DNA of 64,000 nt from Cupriavidus sp. D39 (GCF_026627925.1 NZ_JAPNLE010000009.1:2418001-2482000); one strand, 5' to 3'; shown: positions 17,835 to 27,578, counted from the stretch's first letter. Numbers and translations: made by a program. The notes: generated by a model from the letters alone, not told the origin.

Positions 17835-18291
17835 GCGGCGTCCCCTTGCCCTGGGTTGACTGGCCTGCCTGGCCGGCCTGGGCGATATCGTGGTGCGCCA
17901 GCGGATAGCCGCGCTCGCGGTACAGGCGAAAGCGCTCGCGCCCGGCGGCGCGATCGTCGGCGTCGCTGCCGACCACCTCGATCATGCGCTCGAAGCTGGC
18001 GAACTGCGCCGGCGGCTCGGCGCTGAGGTTGATCAGCAGCTGATGGTGCGGGGCCTGGTCCAGCGTGGCCGCCAGCACGATCGGCGTCACCTCGGCGTTC
18101 GGGCTGTCCACGCCGCAATGCGGCAGGAAATCCAGCGCGGAGAACGTCCACAAGCGCGCATCGAGCTGCGCCAGCTGTTCCGGCGCGCCATGCACCACCA
18201 GTTTCTGGCCGGCGCCATACGCCTTGCGGATCAGCCTGCAAGCGTAGCCGAGCTTGTCGGGCACGTTGCTGTGGAAATCGATACGCGTCAT
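17831..18291 (-). CDS. holC: DNA polymerase III chi subunit (frame disturbed at 3' end)
   Basis: A protein of about 153 residues with HolC features: MTRIDFHSNVPDKLGYACRL, KLVVHGAPEQLAQLDARLWT, SALDFLPHC, HHQLLINLSAEPPAQFASFE and RFRLYRERGYPLAHHDI. Chi belongs to the clamp-loader complex and contacts single-strand binding protein. As written the frame reads past the natural end. Adding one base to the GGGG run near 17840 gives KGDAA and a TGA at 17833-17831 that overlaps the next start. It lies downstream of pepA, the common pepA-holC order. Confidence 0.88.
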
Positions 18292-18324
18292 GGTTGAAAG
18301 CAATCCTGTGAGAATGAAGCTAAA

Positions 18325-18366
18325 CAGGGACGGACCCGCGCAGATGCCGGCGCCGGCCCGTCCCTG
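18325..18366 (-). terminator. Hairpin after pepA
   Basis: CAGGGACGG (18325-18333) pairs with CCGTCCCTG (18358-18366), with further GCCGGC pairing inside. It lies between the pepA stop and the holC start. There is no T-tract, so it may attenuate or stabilise rather than fully terminate. Confidence 0.5.
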
Positions 18367-18396
18367 CGGTCAAGCATCAAGCTTAACCATCAAGCT

Positions 18397-19959
18397 TCAG
18401 CCAGCGCGGTCCATCAGGAACTGCGCCAAGAGGGGCACCGGGCGGCCGGTAGCGCCCTTGGCGGCGCCGCTCTTCCAGGCGGTGCCGGCGATGTCCAGGT
18501 GAGCCCAGTCGTACTTCTCGGCATAGCGCGCCAGGAAACAAGCGGCGGTCACGCTGCCGGCCGGGCGGCCACCGATATTGGCCATATCGGCAAAGCTGGA
18601 CTTGAGCTGATCCTGGTAGTCATCGTCCAGCGGCATGCGCCAGGCGGTGTCCATGGCCTTGCGGCCGGCTTGCAGCAGCTGGTCCGCGAGGCCGTCGTTG
18701 CGCGCGTACAGGCCGCTGTTGACGTGGCCCAGCGCGATGATGCAGGCGCCGGTCAGGGTTGCCACGTCCACCACGGCGGCCGGCTTGAAGCGCTCGACAT
18801 AGGTCAGCGCGTCGCACAGGACCAGGCGGCCTTCGGCGTCGGTGTTGAGGATCTCGATGGTCTGGCCGGACATGCTGGTGACCACGTCGCCCGGCTTGGT
18901 GGCGTTGCCGCTGGGCATGTTCTCGCAGGTGGGGACCACCGCGATCACGTTGAGCTTGAGGCCCATCTCGGCCACGGCCTGCAGCGTGCCCAGCACCGAG
19001 GCGGCGCCGCACATGTCGTACTTCATCTCGTCCATGCCCTCGCCGGGCTTGAGCGAGATGCCGCCGGTATCGAAGGTGATGCCCTTGCCCACCAGCACCA
19101 CCGGCGCCTGCTTGGCCGAGGCGCCGTCGTAGCGCAGCACGATGAACTGGGGCGGCTCGATCGCGCCCTTGGTGACCGCCAGGAAGGCGCCCATCTTGAG
19201 GGCCTCGATCTGCTTGCGGCCCAGCACTTCCACCTTGAGCTTGTGGCGCTTGGCGATGCCACGCGCGGCATTGGCCAGGTAGGTCGGCGTGCAGATGTTG
19301 GACGGCAGGTTGCCCAGGTCCTTGGTGAGCTCCATGCCGTTGGCGATGGCCGCGCCGCGGACCACGGCCTGGGCAGCAGCCTTGGCGTCGGCCGCGTCGA
19401 CGGTGAGCACCACCTTGCGCAGGCCGGCGGGCTTGTCGGCGCTGTTGCTGTTGCCGTTGCCCTTGGCATTGGCGCGCTTGAGGCCCGGATGGCGCTCCTG
19501 CAGGCGGTAGCCGGCTTCGCGGATCAGGGTGACGGTGGTGATCAGGCGCCAGGCCAGGTCGCGAGCGTTGCCGGCCTGCTGGGGCGCCTGCTGCTGGGCG
19601 AGGCACCACAGCACATTGGCGGCGCGCGTGCCGGACAAGGCACGCAGCGCGGTGCGCACGGCCTCGGCGAACGCCTTGTCGCCGAACTCGGCTTCCTTGC
19701 CGAAGCCCACCAGCAGCACCCGGGCGGCGCCCACGCCGGCCACTTCGTGCAGCATCAGCTGGGTACCGCGCTTGCCTTCGAAATCACCCAGCTTGACGAG
19801 CCGGGATACCAAACCCTTGGTTGCTACGTCGAGTGCCTTGGCCACACCGGCCAGGCTCTGTCCTTCAAACAGGCCCACCACCAGACAATCGGTCTTGGTT
19901 GCCAGGAAACCATTTTGGCCCGCTTTGCTCCAATCCAAGGCTTTTGTGCTAAATTCCAT
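18397..19959 (-). CDS. pepA: Leucyl aminopeptidase (M17)
   Basis: A 520-residue cytosolic metallopeptidase that releases N-terminal residues from peptides. The M17 signature [16 protein letters not shown] is intact, as are the metal-binding [20 protein letters not shown] and the preceding [12 protein letters not shown] 19959 ([14 protein letters not shown]) fits the family better than the upstream in-frame start. It is divergent from lptF with about 140 bases between starts, and it heads the pepA-holC-DUF2486 unit. In some bacteria PepA also acts as a DNA-binding protein. Confidence 0.95.
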   Translation of the reverse strand: MEFSTKALDWSKAGQNGFLATKTDCLVVGLFEGQSLAGVAKALDVATKGLVSRLVKLGDFEGKRGTQLMLHEVAGVGAARVLLVGFGKEAEFGDKAFAEAVRTALRALSGTRAANVLWCLAQQQAPQQAGNARDLAWRLITTVTLIREAGYRLQERHPGLKRANAKGNGNSNSADKPAGLRKVVLTVDAADAKAAAQAVVRGAAIANGMELTKDLGNLPSNICTPTYLANAARGIAKRHKLKVEVLGRKQIEALKMGAFLAVTKGAIEPPQFIVLRYDGASAKQAPVVLVGKGITFDTGGISLKPGEGMDEMKYDMCGAASVLGTLQAVAEMGLKLNVIAVVPTCENMPSGNATKPGDVVTSMSGQTIEILNTDAEGRLVLCDALTYVERFKPAAVVDVATLTGACIIALGHVNSGLYARNDGLADQLLQAGRKAMDTAWRMPLDDDYQDQLKSSFADMANIGGRPAGSVTAACFLARYAEKYDWAHLDIAGTAWKSGAAKGATGRPVPLLAQFLMDRAG

Positions 19960-20099
19960 CGCGCTTCCTTCCAGGGGCTTGTCCACCACGAAAGCTCCTA
20001 TTATCCGCGATTTGCTGCCGCCGGTCCGCTATGCTGCTAGCAAAGCCTCTCCGGCGCCGACATCGCCCGCGCCGGCCGGCAGCCCGGAACCGACTCCGC

Positions 20100-21224
20100 A
20101 TGATCTTTCAACAAGCCTTGCGTCGCGAGCTCGCATACACCGCCGGCGCGGTGTTCCTGGTCATGCTGACCTTCATGCTGACCTCGCTCGTAATCCGTAT
20201 TCTCGGCATGGCCGCCAATGGCCAGGCCAGCCCCAATGACGTCCTGATGCTGATCGGCCTGGCCACCATCGGCTACCTGTCGATCCTGCTGTCCGCCACC
20301 CTGTTCATTTCCACCCTGATCGTGCTCACGCGCTGGTACAAGGACTCGGAGATGGTGGTGTGGTTCTCGGCCGGCATCTCGCTGCGCGACCTGGTCAAGC
20401 CGGTGCTGCAGTTCGCCACGCCCTTCATCATCATGTCGCTGCTGCTGGGCATGTTCGCCTGGCCGTGGGCCAACCAGCAAAGCGCCCTGTTCCGCGACCG
20501 CTTCGAGCAGCGCGGCGTGCTGTCCATGATCGCCGCCGGCCGCTTCATCGAGCCGGCCAAGGGCAACTACGTGCTCTTCATCGAAGGCATCGACGCCGAC
20601 ATGAAGCACGCGCGCAATGTCTTTGTGGCCAACGCCGAAGCCGACAAGATCGGCGTGGCGCTGGCCCACCAGGGCCAGTTCCAGACCATGCCCAACGGCG
20701 ACCGCATGGTGGTGATGGAAAACGGCCGCCGCTATGCCGGCACGCCCGGCAAGATCGACTACCGCATCATCGAGTTCGACCAGTACGCGGTCAAGGTGGA
20801 CAACAAACCACCCGAGACGGAAGCCAACCTGCCGACCAAGAGCCGCGACACCATCGACCTGCTGCGCAGCCCCACCAACGAGAACCTGGGCGAGTTGCTG
20901 TGGCGCCTGTCGCTGCCGCTGCTGGCCTTCAACTTTGTGCTGATCGCCATCCCGCTTGCCTACGTCAACCCGCGCCTGGGCCGCTACACGCCCCTGGTCT
21001 TCGCGGTGCTGATCTACCTGACCTACAGTAACGTGATCAACCTTTCGCAGGCCTGGGTGCGCTCCGGCTCCATCCCGTTCTCGATGGCCTGGTGGCCGTT
21101 CCACCTGATTGCCCTGCTGGGCGCGGTGCTGCTGTTCCGCTACCGCCAGAACCGCAGCCTGGGTGGCTGGCGCGCGGTCTTCGGCCTGCCCCGCAAGGGC
21201 GGCAACCGGGGGAGCCAGGCATGA
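20100..21224 (+). CDS. lptF: LPS export permease LptF
   Basis: A 374-residue inner-membrane permease with three N-terminal and three C-terminal transmembrane helices around a periplasmic beta-jellyroll domain. The start MIFQQALRRELAYTAGAVFL and segment WYKDSEMVVWFSAGIS are typical of YjgP/YjgQ proteins. LptF, LptG and the LptB ATPase extract lipopolysaccharide from the inner membrane. Its stop overlaps the lptG start (ATGA at 21221-21224). Confidence 0.95.
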   Translation: MIFQQALRRELAYTAGAVFLVMLTFMLTSLVIRILGMAANGQASPNDVLMLIGLATIGYLSILLSATLFISTLIVLTRWYKDSEMVVWFSAGISLRDLVKPVLQFATPFIIMSLLLGMFAWPWANQQSALFRDRFEQRGVLSMIAAGRFIEPAKGNYVLFIEGIDADMKHARNVFVANAEADKIGVALAHQGQFQTMPNGDRMVVMENGRRYAGTPGKIDYRIIEFDQYAVKVDNKPPETEANLPTKSRDTIDLLRSPTNENLGELLWRLSLPLLAFNFVLIAIPLAYVNPRLGRYTPLVFAVLIYLTYSNVINLSQAWVRSGSIPFSMAWWPFHLIALLGAVLLFRYRQNRSLGGWRAVFGLPRKGGNRGSQA

Positions 21225-22375
21225 CCGTTTTGCGTGTCTACGAGCGTTATTTCGGGCGGCTGATCTACGGCGTCTTCGCCTTCATCCTGTTTGCGGTGCT
21301 GGCGCTGTTCGTGTTCTTCGACATGCTCAGCGAGCTGGAGAGCGTGGCCGGCCGCTACACCTCGCTGGTGGCGTTCTTCCACGTCATCCTGCAGGCGCCC
21401 ACCCGCATCTATGAGGTGCTGCCGATCGCCGTGCTGATCAGCGCCATCTATGTGTTCTCGCAACTGGCCAGCCAGTCCGAGTACACCATTTTCCGGGTGG
21501 CCGGCCTGAATACGCGCCAGGCGCTGTTCTCGCTGTTCAAGCTGGCGATTCCGCTGGCCATCGCCACGTTTATCTTCGGCGAGTTCATCGGCCCCAAGGC
21601 CGAGCAGTACGCGCAGAAGGTCAAGCTCGAAGCGCTGGGCGCCACGGTTTCCGCAGGCTTTCGCTCCGGCGTGTGGGTCAAGGACCGCGACCGCGATGCC
21701 TCCAAGGGCCATGAGGTCACGCGCTTCGTCAACGTGGCCGGCCTGCGGCCCGACCAGAGCATCATCGGCGTCACCATTTATGAGTTCGACGACCAATATC
21801 GCCTGAGCGTGATCCGCGTGGCCAAGGAAGGCCGCTACCAGGGCAGCCAGTCCTGGCAGCTCACCGGCGTGACCGAAACCCACTTCCTGGAGCTGCCAAG
21901 GGGCGAACCCGGCAAGGCGGACGCCCTGGCGCCATCCTTCCGCGGCGAACAGCAAAGCGTGCCCGCCATGACCATGCGCTCCGAGCTGACGCCGCAGATC
22001 CTGTCGGTGCTGCTGGTGGAGCCTGAGCGCATGTCCACGCTGGACCTGTTCCGCTATATCCGCCACCTGCGCGACAACAAGCAAGATACCCAGCGCTACG
22101 AGATCGCCTTCTGGAAGAAAGTGATCTACCCGCTGACCCTGTTCGTGATGGTGGCGCTGGCCCTGCCCTTCGCCTACCTGCACGCGCGGGCCGGCGCGGT
22201 GGGCGTGAAGGTGTTCGGCGGCATCATGCTGGGGCTGTCCTTCCACTTGTCGAACACGCTGTTCTCCCATGTGGGGCTGCTGCATACCTGGCCGCCGATC
22301 GTCTCGGCGCTGATCCCCGGCACGCTGTACCTGCTGGTAGCGCTTGGCGCGTTGCGCTGGGTGGACCGGCATTAA
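21221..22375 (+). CDS. lptG: LPS export permease LptG
   Basis: A 384-residue partner of LptF with the same topology: MTVLRVYERYFGRLIYGVFA, the conserved EYTIFRVAGLNTRQALFSL segment, a periplasmic domain, and C-terminal helices around FGGIMLGLSFHLSNTLFSHV. It forms the transmembrane channel of the LptB2FG exporter. It is co-translated with lptF through a four-base overlap. Confidence 0.95.
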   Translation: MTVLRVYERYFGRLIYGVFAFILFAVLALFVFFDMLSELESVAGRYTSLVAFFHVILQAPTRIYEVLPIAVLISAIYVFSQLASQSEYTIFRVAGLNTRQALFSLFKLAIPLAIATFIFGEFIGPKAEQYAQKVKLEALGATVSAGFRSGVWVKDRDRDASKGHEVTRFVNVAGLRPDQSIIGVTIYEFDDQYRLSVIRVAKEGRYQGSQSWQLTGVTETHFLELPRGEPGKADALAPSFRGEQQSVPAMTMRSELTPQILSVLLVEPERMSTLDLFRYIRHLRDNKQDTQRYEIAFWKKVIYPLTLFVMVALALPFAYLHARAGAVGVKVFGGIMLGLSFHLSNTLFSHVGLLHTWPPIVSALIPGTLYLLVALGALRWVDRH

Positions 22376-22420
22376 GCGCTAAGGTTCGAGGATGAACACC
22401 TCTCCCCTCCCCGCCAGGCC

Positions 22421-22795
22421 ATGGTGCTGTTCGGCCATGGCGCGCGCGACGCGCGCTGGCGCGAGCCGTTCGACCGGCTGCACGCCAGGCTGACGGCCGC
22501 CCTGCCGGATTGCGCGGTGCGCATGGCCTTCCTGGAACTGATGACGCCTTCGCTGCCGGATACGCTGGCCGAGCTGGCCGCGGCTGGCGTTGGGGACATC
22601 AATGTGGTACCGGCTTTCTTCGGCCAGGGCGGGCATCTGCGGCGGGATCTGCCGGCGTTGCTGGATGATTGCCGGGCCAAGCTTCCCAGTGTGACGATCC
22701 GCTGCGCGGCGGCTGTGGGCGAGGATGACAGCGTGCTGGATGCGATTGCAGCTTATTGCGTGGGGACGCTCGGCAGCGCGGAACAGCGCTCCTGA
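22421..22795 (+). CDS. cbiX: Sirohydrochlorin chelatase CbiX (short form)
   Basis: A single-domain class II chelatase of about 124 residues. It has the N-terminal metal-binding histidine in MVLFGHGARD and INVVPAFFGQGGHLRRDLP with the second histidine. It inserts cobalt or ferrous iron into sirohydrochlorin, supplying siroheme for sulfite reductase or early B12 intermediates. The frame begins abruptly at the first strand. An ATG at 22392 would add about ten residues if one base is missing in the C-runs between 22,400 and 22,420. The next gene is cobA, and sulfite reductase is nearby, favouring a siroheme role. Confidence 0.82.
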   Translation: MVLFGHGARDARWREPFDRLHARLTAALPDCAVRMAFLELMTPSLPDTLAELAAAGVGDINVVPAFFGQGGHLRRDLPALLDDCRAKLPSVTIRCAAAVGEDDSVLDAIAAYCVGTLGSAEQRS

Positions 22796-22852
22796 GACAT
22801 CGAACGAAGCCGACGGGATGCGCCAAAACCGCGCGCCATGACGCCGGCTTTC

Positions 22853-22882
22853 ACCCCTCTCCCACTGCGTGGGAGAGGGAGC
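22853..22882. repeat. GAGAGGGG-type extragenic palindrome
   Basis: CCCCTCTCCCACTGCGTGGG and its continuation form an imperfect palindrome of the same family as the copies at 17,034 and 32,632. The preceding bases (22,825-22,852) match the flank of the second 17 kb copy in reverse. Confidence 0.75.
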
Positions 22883-22913
22883 AAACCAGCGCCGCACGAA
22901 CGCAAGTAGCACC

Positions 22914-22960
22914 CCAAAGAAAAAGCCGGGCAACGCAACGTTGCCCGGCTTTTTCTTTGG
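22914..22960. terminator. Bidirectional terminator between cbiX and cobA
   Basis: A 47-base perfect palindrome: CCAAAGAAAAAGCCGGGC opens a 22-base arm ending CAACG, a CAA loop follows, then the complementary arm. A-rich and T-rich edges let it terminate both convergent genes. Confidence 0.93.
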
Positions 22961-22976
22961 CGCCTTAGCCTTGACT

Positions 22977-23746
22977 TCAGGCCGCCCGGGTTACCCCAAA
23001 CGCATCCTCACCATCCACATCCTTCGGCACCATCTCGCTAGCCCGCGAGGCGAGCGCGTCGCCGATCATCAGCAAGCTGGGATGCACCGGATTGATCCAG
23101 GCCGCCGCCTCGCCCGCCGCCATCTGCCGCAGCGTGAACTGGCGGCTGCGCTGGTGCGCCGAAGTAGCGGCCTCGACCACCCAGGCGGGTGTAGAGGCCG
23201 GCTTGCCGTGCGCGATCAGTTGCGCTGCGATGGATGCCGCCTGGTCGCGGCCCATGTAATACACCACCGTATCGGCCTTCACATTGGCCTCCACGTCGAT
23301 CGTGTCAGCCGCTTTGGATTGCGTCGCAAAGGCCACGCTGCGCGACACGCCGCGCTTGGTGAGCGGCTTGCGGATAGCGGAGGCCGCCGCTAGCGCGGCG
23401 GTGATGCCCGGCACGATCTCGTACTCGATGCCAGCTTCTTCCAGCGCCTGCAGTTCCTCGTCGGCGCGGCCGAACAGCATCGGATCCCCACCCTTCAAGC
23501 GCACCACGCGCTCGAACTTGCTGGCCTGGTCGACGATCTGGCGGTTGATGAACAGCTGCGCGGTAGAGCGCTGGCCACAGCGCTTGCCCACCTCGATCAA
23601 TTGCGCCTGCGGGCACCATGCCAGCATCTCGGGCGAGACCAGCGCGTCGTGCAGCACCACCTGGGCTTCGCCCAAAGCCGTGCGCCGCGCACCGTAATGA
23701 GGTCCGCGGCACCGGGACCTGCCCCGATCAGGTAGACCTTGCCCAT
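22977..23746 (-). CDS. cobA: Uroporphyrinogen-III C-methyltransferase (frameshifted)
   Basis: A SUMT of about 256 residues after correction. It begins MGKVYLIGAGPGAADLITVRG and continues in another frame with QVVLHDALVSPEMLAW, VVRLKGGDPMLFGRADEELQ and the GITAALAAAS segment. One base is missing near 23677. The enzyme methylates uroporphyrinogen III at C2 and C7 to precorrin-2, the branch point to siroheme and B12. No CysG-type dehydrogenase/chelatase domain is fused; the CbiX encoded opposite may supply chelation. It lies 47 bases after cysN and probably belongs to the sulfate assimilation operon. Confidence 0.9.
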
Positions 23747-23793
23747 GCCATGCTCCTTCGCGTTCGCTTGATCGACTTGTCTATGCACTCGCC

Positions 23794-25098
23794 TTAGGCG
23801 AACGCACGGATCATGCCAGCGGCCACGGTGTGGTTGGTAGCTTCATCGATCAGCACAAAAGCGCCGGTCGCCGGGTTGTCGCCATAGTTATCGCAGACGA
23901 TGGGCTTTTGCAGCGAGATCTGCACCGAGCCGATATCGTTCAGGCCGATTTCGTGGCGGTCCGTCTCATGCAACAGCGTATGCACGTCCAGCACGCGATC
24001 CACCGACGACACGCGCGCGAACACGCTGGCCGTGGTGTGCTTGAGCACATATTTGCGGGCCGGATTGAGCGATTCGTCATCGAACCAGCACAGGTCGGCG
24101 GTCAGCTTCTTGGCCGAAACGCTGTCCGCGGCGGCAGCCACGAACATATCACCGCGTGACACATCCACGTCTTCCGACAAACGCACCGTCACGGTCTCGC
24201 CCACGCTGGCCGATTCGGCCACGCCGTTGGGGGTCAGCACTTCCGCCACCAGCGCATCGCGGTTGGCCGGCAGCACGCGCAGCTTCTGGCCCACGCGCAC
24301 GGTGCCTGCCTCGACCCGGCCGGCATAGCCGCGGAAATCGTCAGCCTGGGCGCCGTCCTGGCGGATCACCAGCTGCACCGGGAAACGCAGCGCGGCGTCG
24401 CCTTCGGGAGCGGGTTCTTCCACCGGCAGGGCTTCCAGCAGCGGCAGCAGGGGCTCGCCCTGGTACCACGGCATGGCCTGGCTGGCGTTGACGATATTGT
24501 CGCCACGCAGCGCCGACACCGGCACGTAGCGCACGTCCTTCAGGCCCAGCTGGCTGGCCAGCTCGGTGTAGGCGGCGCGGATCTGGTTGAAGCGCTCTTC
24601 GCTGAACTCGACCAGGTCCATCTTGTTGATGGCCACGATCACGTGTTGCAGTTCCAGCAGCTTCAGGATGGCGGAGTGGCGCTTGGTCTGCGCCAGCAGC
24701 TCGGCACGGCCGTCGGTCACGGTCACGCGGGTGGCGTCGACCAGCACGATGGCGGCATGCGCGGTGGACGCGCCCGTCACCATGTTGCGGGTGTACTGCT
24801 CATGCCCCGGCGTGTCCGCGATGATGAACTTGCGGCGCGCAGTGGAGAAGTAGCGATAAGCCACGTCGATGGTGATGCCCTGCTCGCGCTCGGCTTCCAG
24901 GCCATCGGTCAGCAGCGAGAAATCGATCTGCTCGCCGGCGGTACGCTTGTTCTTGGCGTTGGTCAGCGCGGTCAGCTGATCGGACAGCACAGCCTTGCTG
25001 TCATACAGCAGGCGGCCAATCAGCGTGCTCTTGCCATCGTCGACCGAACCCGCAGTGATGAAACGCAGCAGGCCTTGGTGTGATGCTTGTTTGGTCAT
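23794..25098 (-). CDS. cysN: Sulfate adenylyltransferase subunit 1 (GTPase)
   Basis: A 434-residue EF-Tu-like GTPase subunit of ATP sulfurylase. The GTPase motifs GSVDDGKSTLIGRLLYD, DTPGHEQYTRNM and NKMDLVEFSE are intact, followed by the two beta-barrel domains. GTP hydrolysis drives synthesis of adenosine 5'-phosphosulfate by CysD. No C-terminal APS kinase domain is present, which fits the APS-reductase route. ATG 25098 follows an AAAGGATTTG site. A 139-base structured gap separates it from cysD. Confidence 0.95.
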   Translation of the reverse strand: MTKQASHQGLLRFITAGSVDDGKSTLIGRLLYDSKAVLSDQLTALTNAKNKRTAGEQIDFSLLTDGLEAEREQGITIDVAYRYFSTARRKFIIADTPGHEQYTRNMVTGASTAHAAIVLVDATRVTVTDGRAELLAQTKRHSAILKLLELQHVIVAINKMDLVEFSEERFNQIRAAYTELASQLGLKDVRYVPVSALRGDNIVNASQAMPWYQGEPLLPLLEALPVEEPAPEGDAALRFPVQLVIRQDGAQADDFRGYAGRVEAGTVRVGQKLRVLPANRDALVAEVLTPNGVAESASVGETVTVRLSEDVDVSRGDMFVAAAADSVSAKKLTADLCWFDDESLNPARKYVLKHTTASVFARVSSVDRVLDVHTLLHETDRHEIGLNDIGSVQISLQKPIVCDNYGDNPATGAFVLIDEATNHTVAAGMIRAFA

Positions 25099-25135
25099 TT
25101 CAAATCCTTTCTTCATCCATCTCGCAGCGCTCGCT

Positions 25136-25237
25136 CCGGCGCATAGGCGGGAGGCAGCGCTAGGCGCGTGAGGGCGACGTGTACATTGGTACACGAGCAC
25201 TCTCGCAACGACGCGATGTGCCCGCCTATGCGTCCGG
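25136..25237 (-). repeat. Structured intercistronic element between cysD and cysN
   Basis: CCGG-(1)-GCATAGGCGGG (25136-25151) pairs with CCCGCCTATGC-(2)-CCGG (25221-25237), enclosing about 70 bases that include a second hairpin GTGTAC/GTACAC with an ATTG loop (25180-25195). The element starts directly after the cysD stop on the transcribed strand. It could be an RNA processing or stabilising structure, or a small mobile palindromic repeat. Confidence 0.7.
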
Positions 25238-26191
25238 TTAGAAGTAGCCTTCTTTCTTGCGGCGTTCCATGGACGCTTCGCTGGTCTGGTCGTCCATCCG
25301 CGTAGCACCGCGCTCGGTGATCTCGGTCACGGCCGTCTCGGCAATGATCTCGATCGGCGAGGCCGCCGTGCTGGCCACCGGGCAGGTGCAGCTGATGTCG
25401 CCAACGGTACGGAAGCGCACCGAGATCACTTCGCTGACGTCGCCGTCCTGCTTGGGCGTGATCGGCGTGACCGGCACCAGCAGGCCGTTCTTCTTCACCA
25501 CTTCGCGCTGGTGTGCGAAGTAGATCGGGGGCAGTTCGAGTTCTTCACGGGCGATGTACTGCCACACGTCCAGCTCGGTCCAGTTGGAGATCGGGAACAC
25601 GCGCATCTGCTCGCCGGCCGCCATGCGGGCGTTGTACAGGCTCCACAGTTCCGGGCGCTGGGCCTTCGGGTCCCATTGGCCGAACTCGTCGCGGAAGGAG
25701 AAGATGCGTTCCTTGGCACGCGCCTTTTCTTCGTCGCGGCGGGCGCCGCCCATCAGCGCGTCGTACTTGTTGGCTTCGATGGTTTCCAGCAGGGTCACGG
25801 CTTGCGCGGCGTTGCGCGAGTCGGTTTCCTTGCGCAGGCGCACGGTGCCGCGCTTGATGGAATCTTCCACATGGCCCACCACCAGGCGCGCGCCAAGCTC
25901 GGCCACGCGCTGGTCACGGAAGCTGATCACTTCCGGGTAATTGTGGCCGGTGTCGATATGCACCAGCGGGAACGGCAGTTCGGTCTTGCGCTCGCCCAGG
26001 CGGAAGGCCTTGAGCGCCAGGTGCAGCATGACGATGGAGTCCTTGCCGCCCGAGAACAGCAGGGCCGGGTTGCGGCACTCCGCCACCACCTCGCGGATGA
26101 TGTAGATCGATTCCGCCTCGAGCTTGTCGAGGTGATCGTTTTGCACTTGCAGCAGGTGCGCCACTTCCGGCGCGCCAGTCAGTTCGTTCAT
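25238..26191 (-). CDS. cysD: Sulfate adenylyltransferase subunit 2
   Basis: A 317-residue PP-loop ATP pyrophosphatase. The PP-loop LLFSGGKDSIVMLHLALKAF is intact, as are the conserved FPLVHIDTGHNYPEVISFRD and GARRDEEKARAKERIFSFRD. It forms APS from sulfate and ATP with CysN. ATG 26191 (MNELTGAPEVAHLLQVQNDH) or ATG 26200 (MGIMNELT) could start it. It follows cysH by about 20 bases in the same operon. Confidence 0.95.
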   Translation of the reverse strand: MNELTGAPEVAHLLQVQNDHLDKLEAESIYIIREVVAECRNPALLFSGGKDSIVMLHLALKAFRLGERKTELPFPLVHIDTGHNYPEVISFRDQRVAELGARLVVGHVEDSIKRGTVRLRKETDSRNAAQAVTLLETIEANKYDALMGGARRDEEKARAKERIFSFRDEFGQWDPKAQRPELWSLYNARMAAGEQMRVFPISNWTELDVWQYIAREELELPPIYFAHQREVVKKNGLLVPVTPITPKQDGDVSEVISVRFRTVGDISCTCPVASTAASPIEIIAETAVTEITERGATRMDDQTSEASMERRKKEGYF

Positions 26192-26211
26192 GATGCCCAT
26201 TTCGTCTGGCC

Positions 26212-27000
26212 TCAATGCTTGATGTTCTGTTCGTGAAGCCCGCACTCTTTCGAGTCCTTGCTCTCCCACCACCACCGTCCGGCGCGCACATCCTCGCCCG
26301 CGCGCACGGCACGCGTACAAGGCTCGCAGCCGATGCTGGGGTAGCCCTTGGCATGCAGCGCGTTAACCGGCACGTTATGTCGCTTCAAATAAGCCCAGAC
26401 CTCAGCCTCCGACCAGTCGGCGAGCGGGTTGAACTTGGGAATGCCGCGCGCTTCGTCGATTTCCTCGAACGGCAGCTCCGAGCGCGTCACCGCCTGCTCG
26501 CGGCGCTGGCCGCTCAGCCAGGCGTCGGCGTGGGACAGCGCGCGGTTCAGCGGCTCCACCTTGCGGATGCCGCAGCAGCTCTTGCGCAGGTCCACGCTGT
26601 CGTAGAACGCGTTCAGCCCATGGTTCTTCAGGTAGTTCTCGACGGCCTCGGGGTCCGGCGTGAAGCGCTCGATGTCATAGCCGTAATGCGCCTTGACTTC
26701 ATCCAGCACTGCCAGCGTTTCCGCATGCAGGCGGCCGGTTTGCAACGTGAACACGCGGATGCCGGCGCGCACCTGCTCGGTGCCGCGCAGGATGGCGTCC
26801 GTCACCACCATGTCTTCCGCCGCCAGGCTGGAAGCAAAGCGGGCCCGGAAGAAGCGGCCGGCGATTGTCGCCAGGCGCTGGCCCAGCTCACGCTCCTTGG
26901 CCTCCAGATCCGCCACGCTGCCGGTGTACTCCGGCGCGGTCCACAGCGCCGGGGGACGCAGTGACGAGACCGGAGCCTCGATGATTGCAATCTCGCTCAT
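26212..27000 (-). CDS. cysH: Assimilatory APS reductase
   Basis: A 262-residue PAPS/APS reductase family protein that reduces adenylylsulfate to sulfite. KSCCGIRKVEPL and GCEPCTR hold the four cysteines of a [4Fe-4S] cluster, which marks the APS-specific type, and the C-terminal catalytic cysteine is in ECGLH. FSPADW-equivalent NPLADWSEAEVWAYLKRHNV is conserved. The ATG at 27000 overlaps the stop of the DUF934 gene by four bases, so the two are coupled. Confidence 0.95.
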   Translation of the reverse strand: MSEIAIIEAPVSSLRPPALWTAPEYTGSVADLEAKERELGQRLATIAGRFFRARFASSLAAEDMVVTDAILRGTEQVRAGIRVFTLQTGRLHAETLAVLDEVKAHYGYDIERFTPDPEAVENYLKNHGLNAFYDSVDLRKSCCGIRKVEPLNRALSHADAWLSGQRREQAVTRSELPFEEIDEARGIPKFNPLADWSEAEVWAYLKRHNVPVNALHAKGYPSIGCEPCTRAVRAGEDVRAGRWWWESKDSKECGLHEQNIKH

Positions 27001-27578
27001 GCCGTTTCCTTGCCCAGCGCTTCGGCGCGGTTGCGGCGGAACAGCGGCAGCGGCTCATCCACCGATGCCTGGTAGGCCACGGTGAACTCGGTGAAGCCCT
27101 TGATGGCGTCCTCGATGTTCTTGTCCGCGCGCACCGCGAAGGTGTCGAAGCCGCAGCGCTTCATGAAGTTCAGCTGGTCGCGCAGCACGTCGCCGATGGC
27201 GCGCAGCTGGCCGGACCAGTTGTAGCGGGTGCGCAGCAGGTAGGCGGTGGAGAAGCCACGGCCATCGCGGAACACGGGGAAATCCACCGCGACCACGGCC
27301 ACGCTGGCAAACGCGGCCTGCGCGTCGGCCGGCTCGTCTTCCGGCGCCAGCCAGATGCCGGTGATGTCGGCAGCGCGGCCGGCCAAAACGCCGTCCTTGT
27401 GCGCCAGCCAGGCGGTCAGCGGGAACAGCACCGCATCCTTGCCTTGTGCGGCGGCGACGATTTGTTCGTCGGTCAGGGCCGCGCCCTCGGCACCGCGCAG
27501 CACCGTCCATGCATCGTCGATGATGACCGGAACCGGGTTGGCGCCTTCGCCGCGTTGCAGTTGAATAATCTTTGCCAT
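26997..27578 (-). CDS. DUF934 protein of the sulfate assimilation operon
   Basis: A 193-residue soluble protein of the DUF934 family, with conserved features GRGFSTAYLLRTRYNWSGQL, RAIGDVLRDQLNFMKRCGFD and a C-terminal YQASVDEPLPLFRR. It is encoded between sulfite reductase and APS reductase in many proteobacteria. The biochemical role is unproven; a helper role for sulfite reductase is commonly inferred from this position. It overlaps cysH by four bases and starts 17 bases after the sulfite reductase stop. Confidence 0.9.
   Translation of the reverse strand: MAKIIQLQRGEGANPVPVIIDDAWTVLRGAEGAALTDEQIVAAAQGKDAVLFPLTAWLAHKDGVLAGRAADITGIWLAPEDEPADAQAAFASVAVVAVDFPVFRDGRGFSTAYLLRTRYNWSGQLRAIGDVLRDQLNFMKRCGFDTFAVRADKNIEDAIKGFTEFTVAYQASVDEPLPLFRRNRAEALGKETA

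Noticed and set aside
18499..20040. A long plus-strand frame over pepA
   Set aside because: It mirrors pepA codons in antisense and has no recognisable domain or ribosome-binding site.
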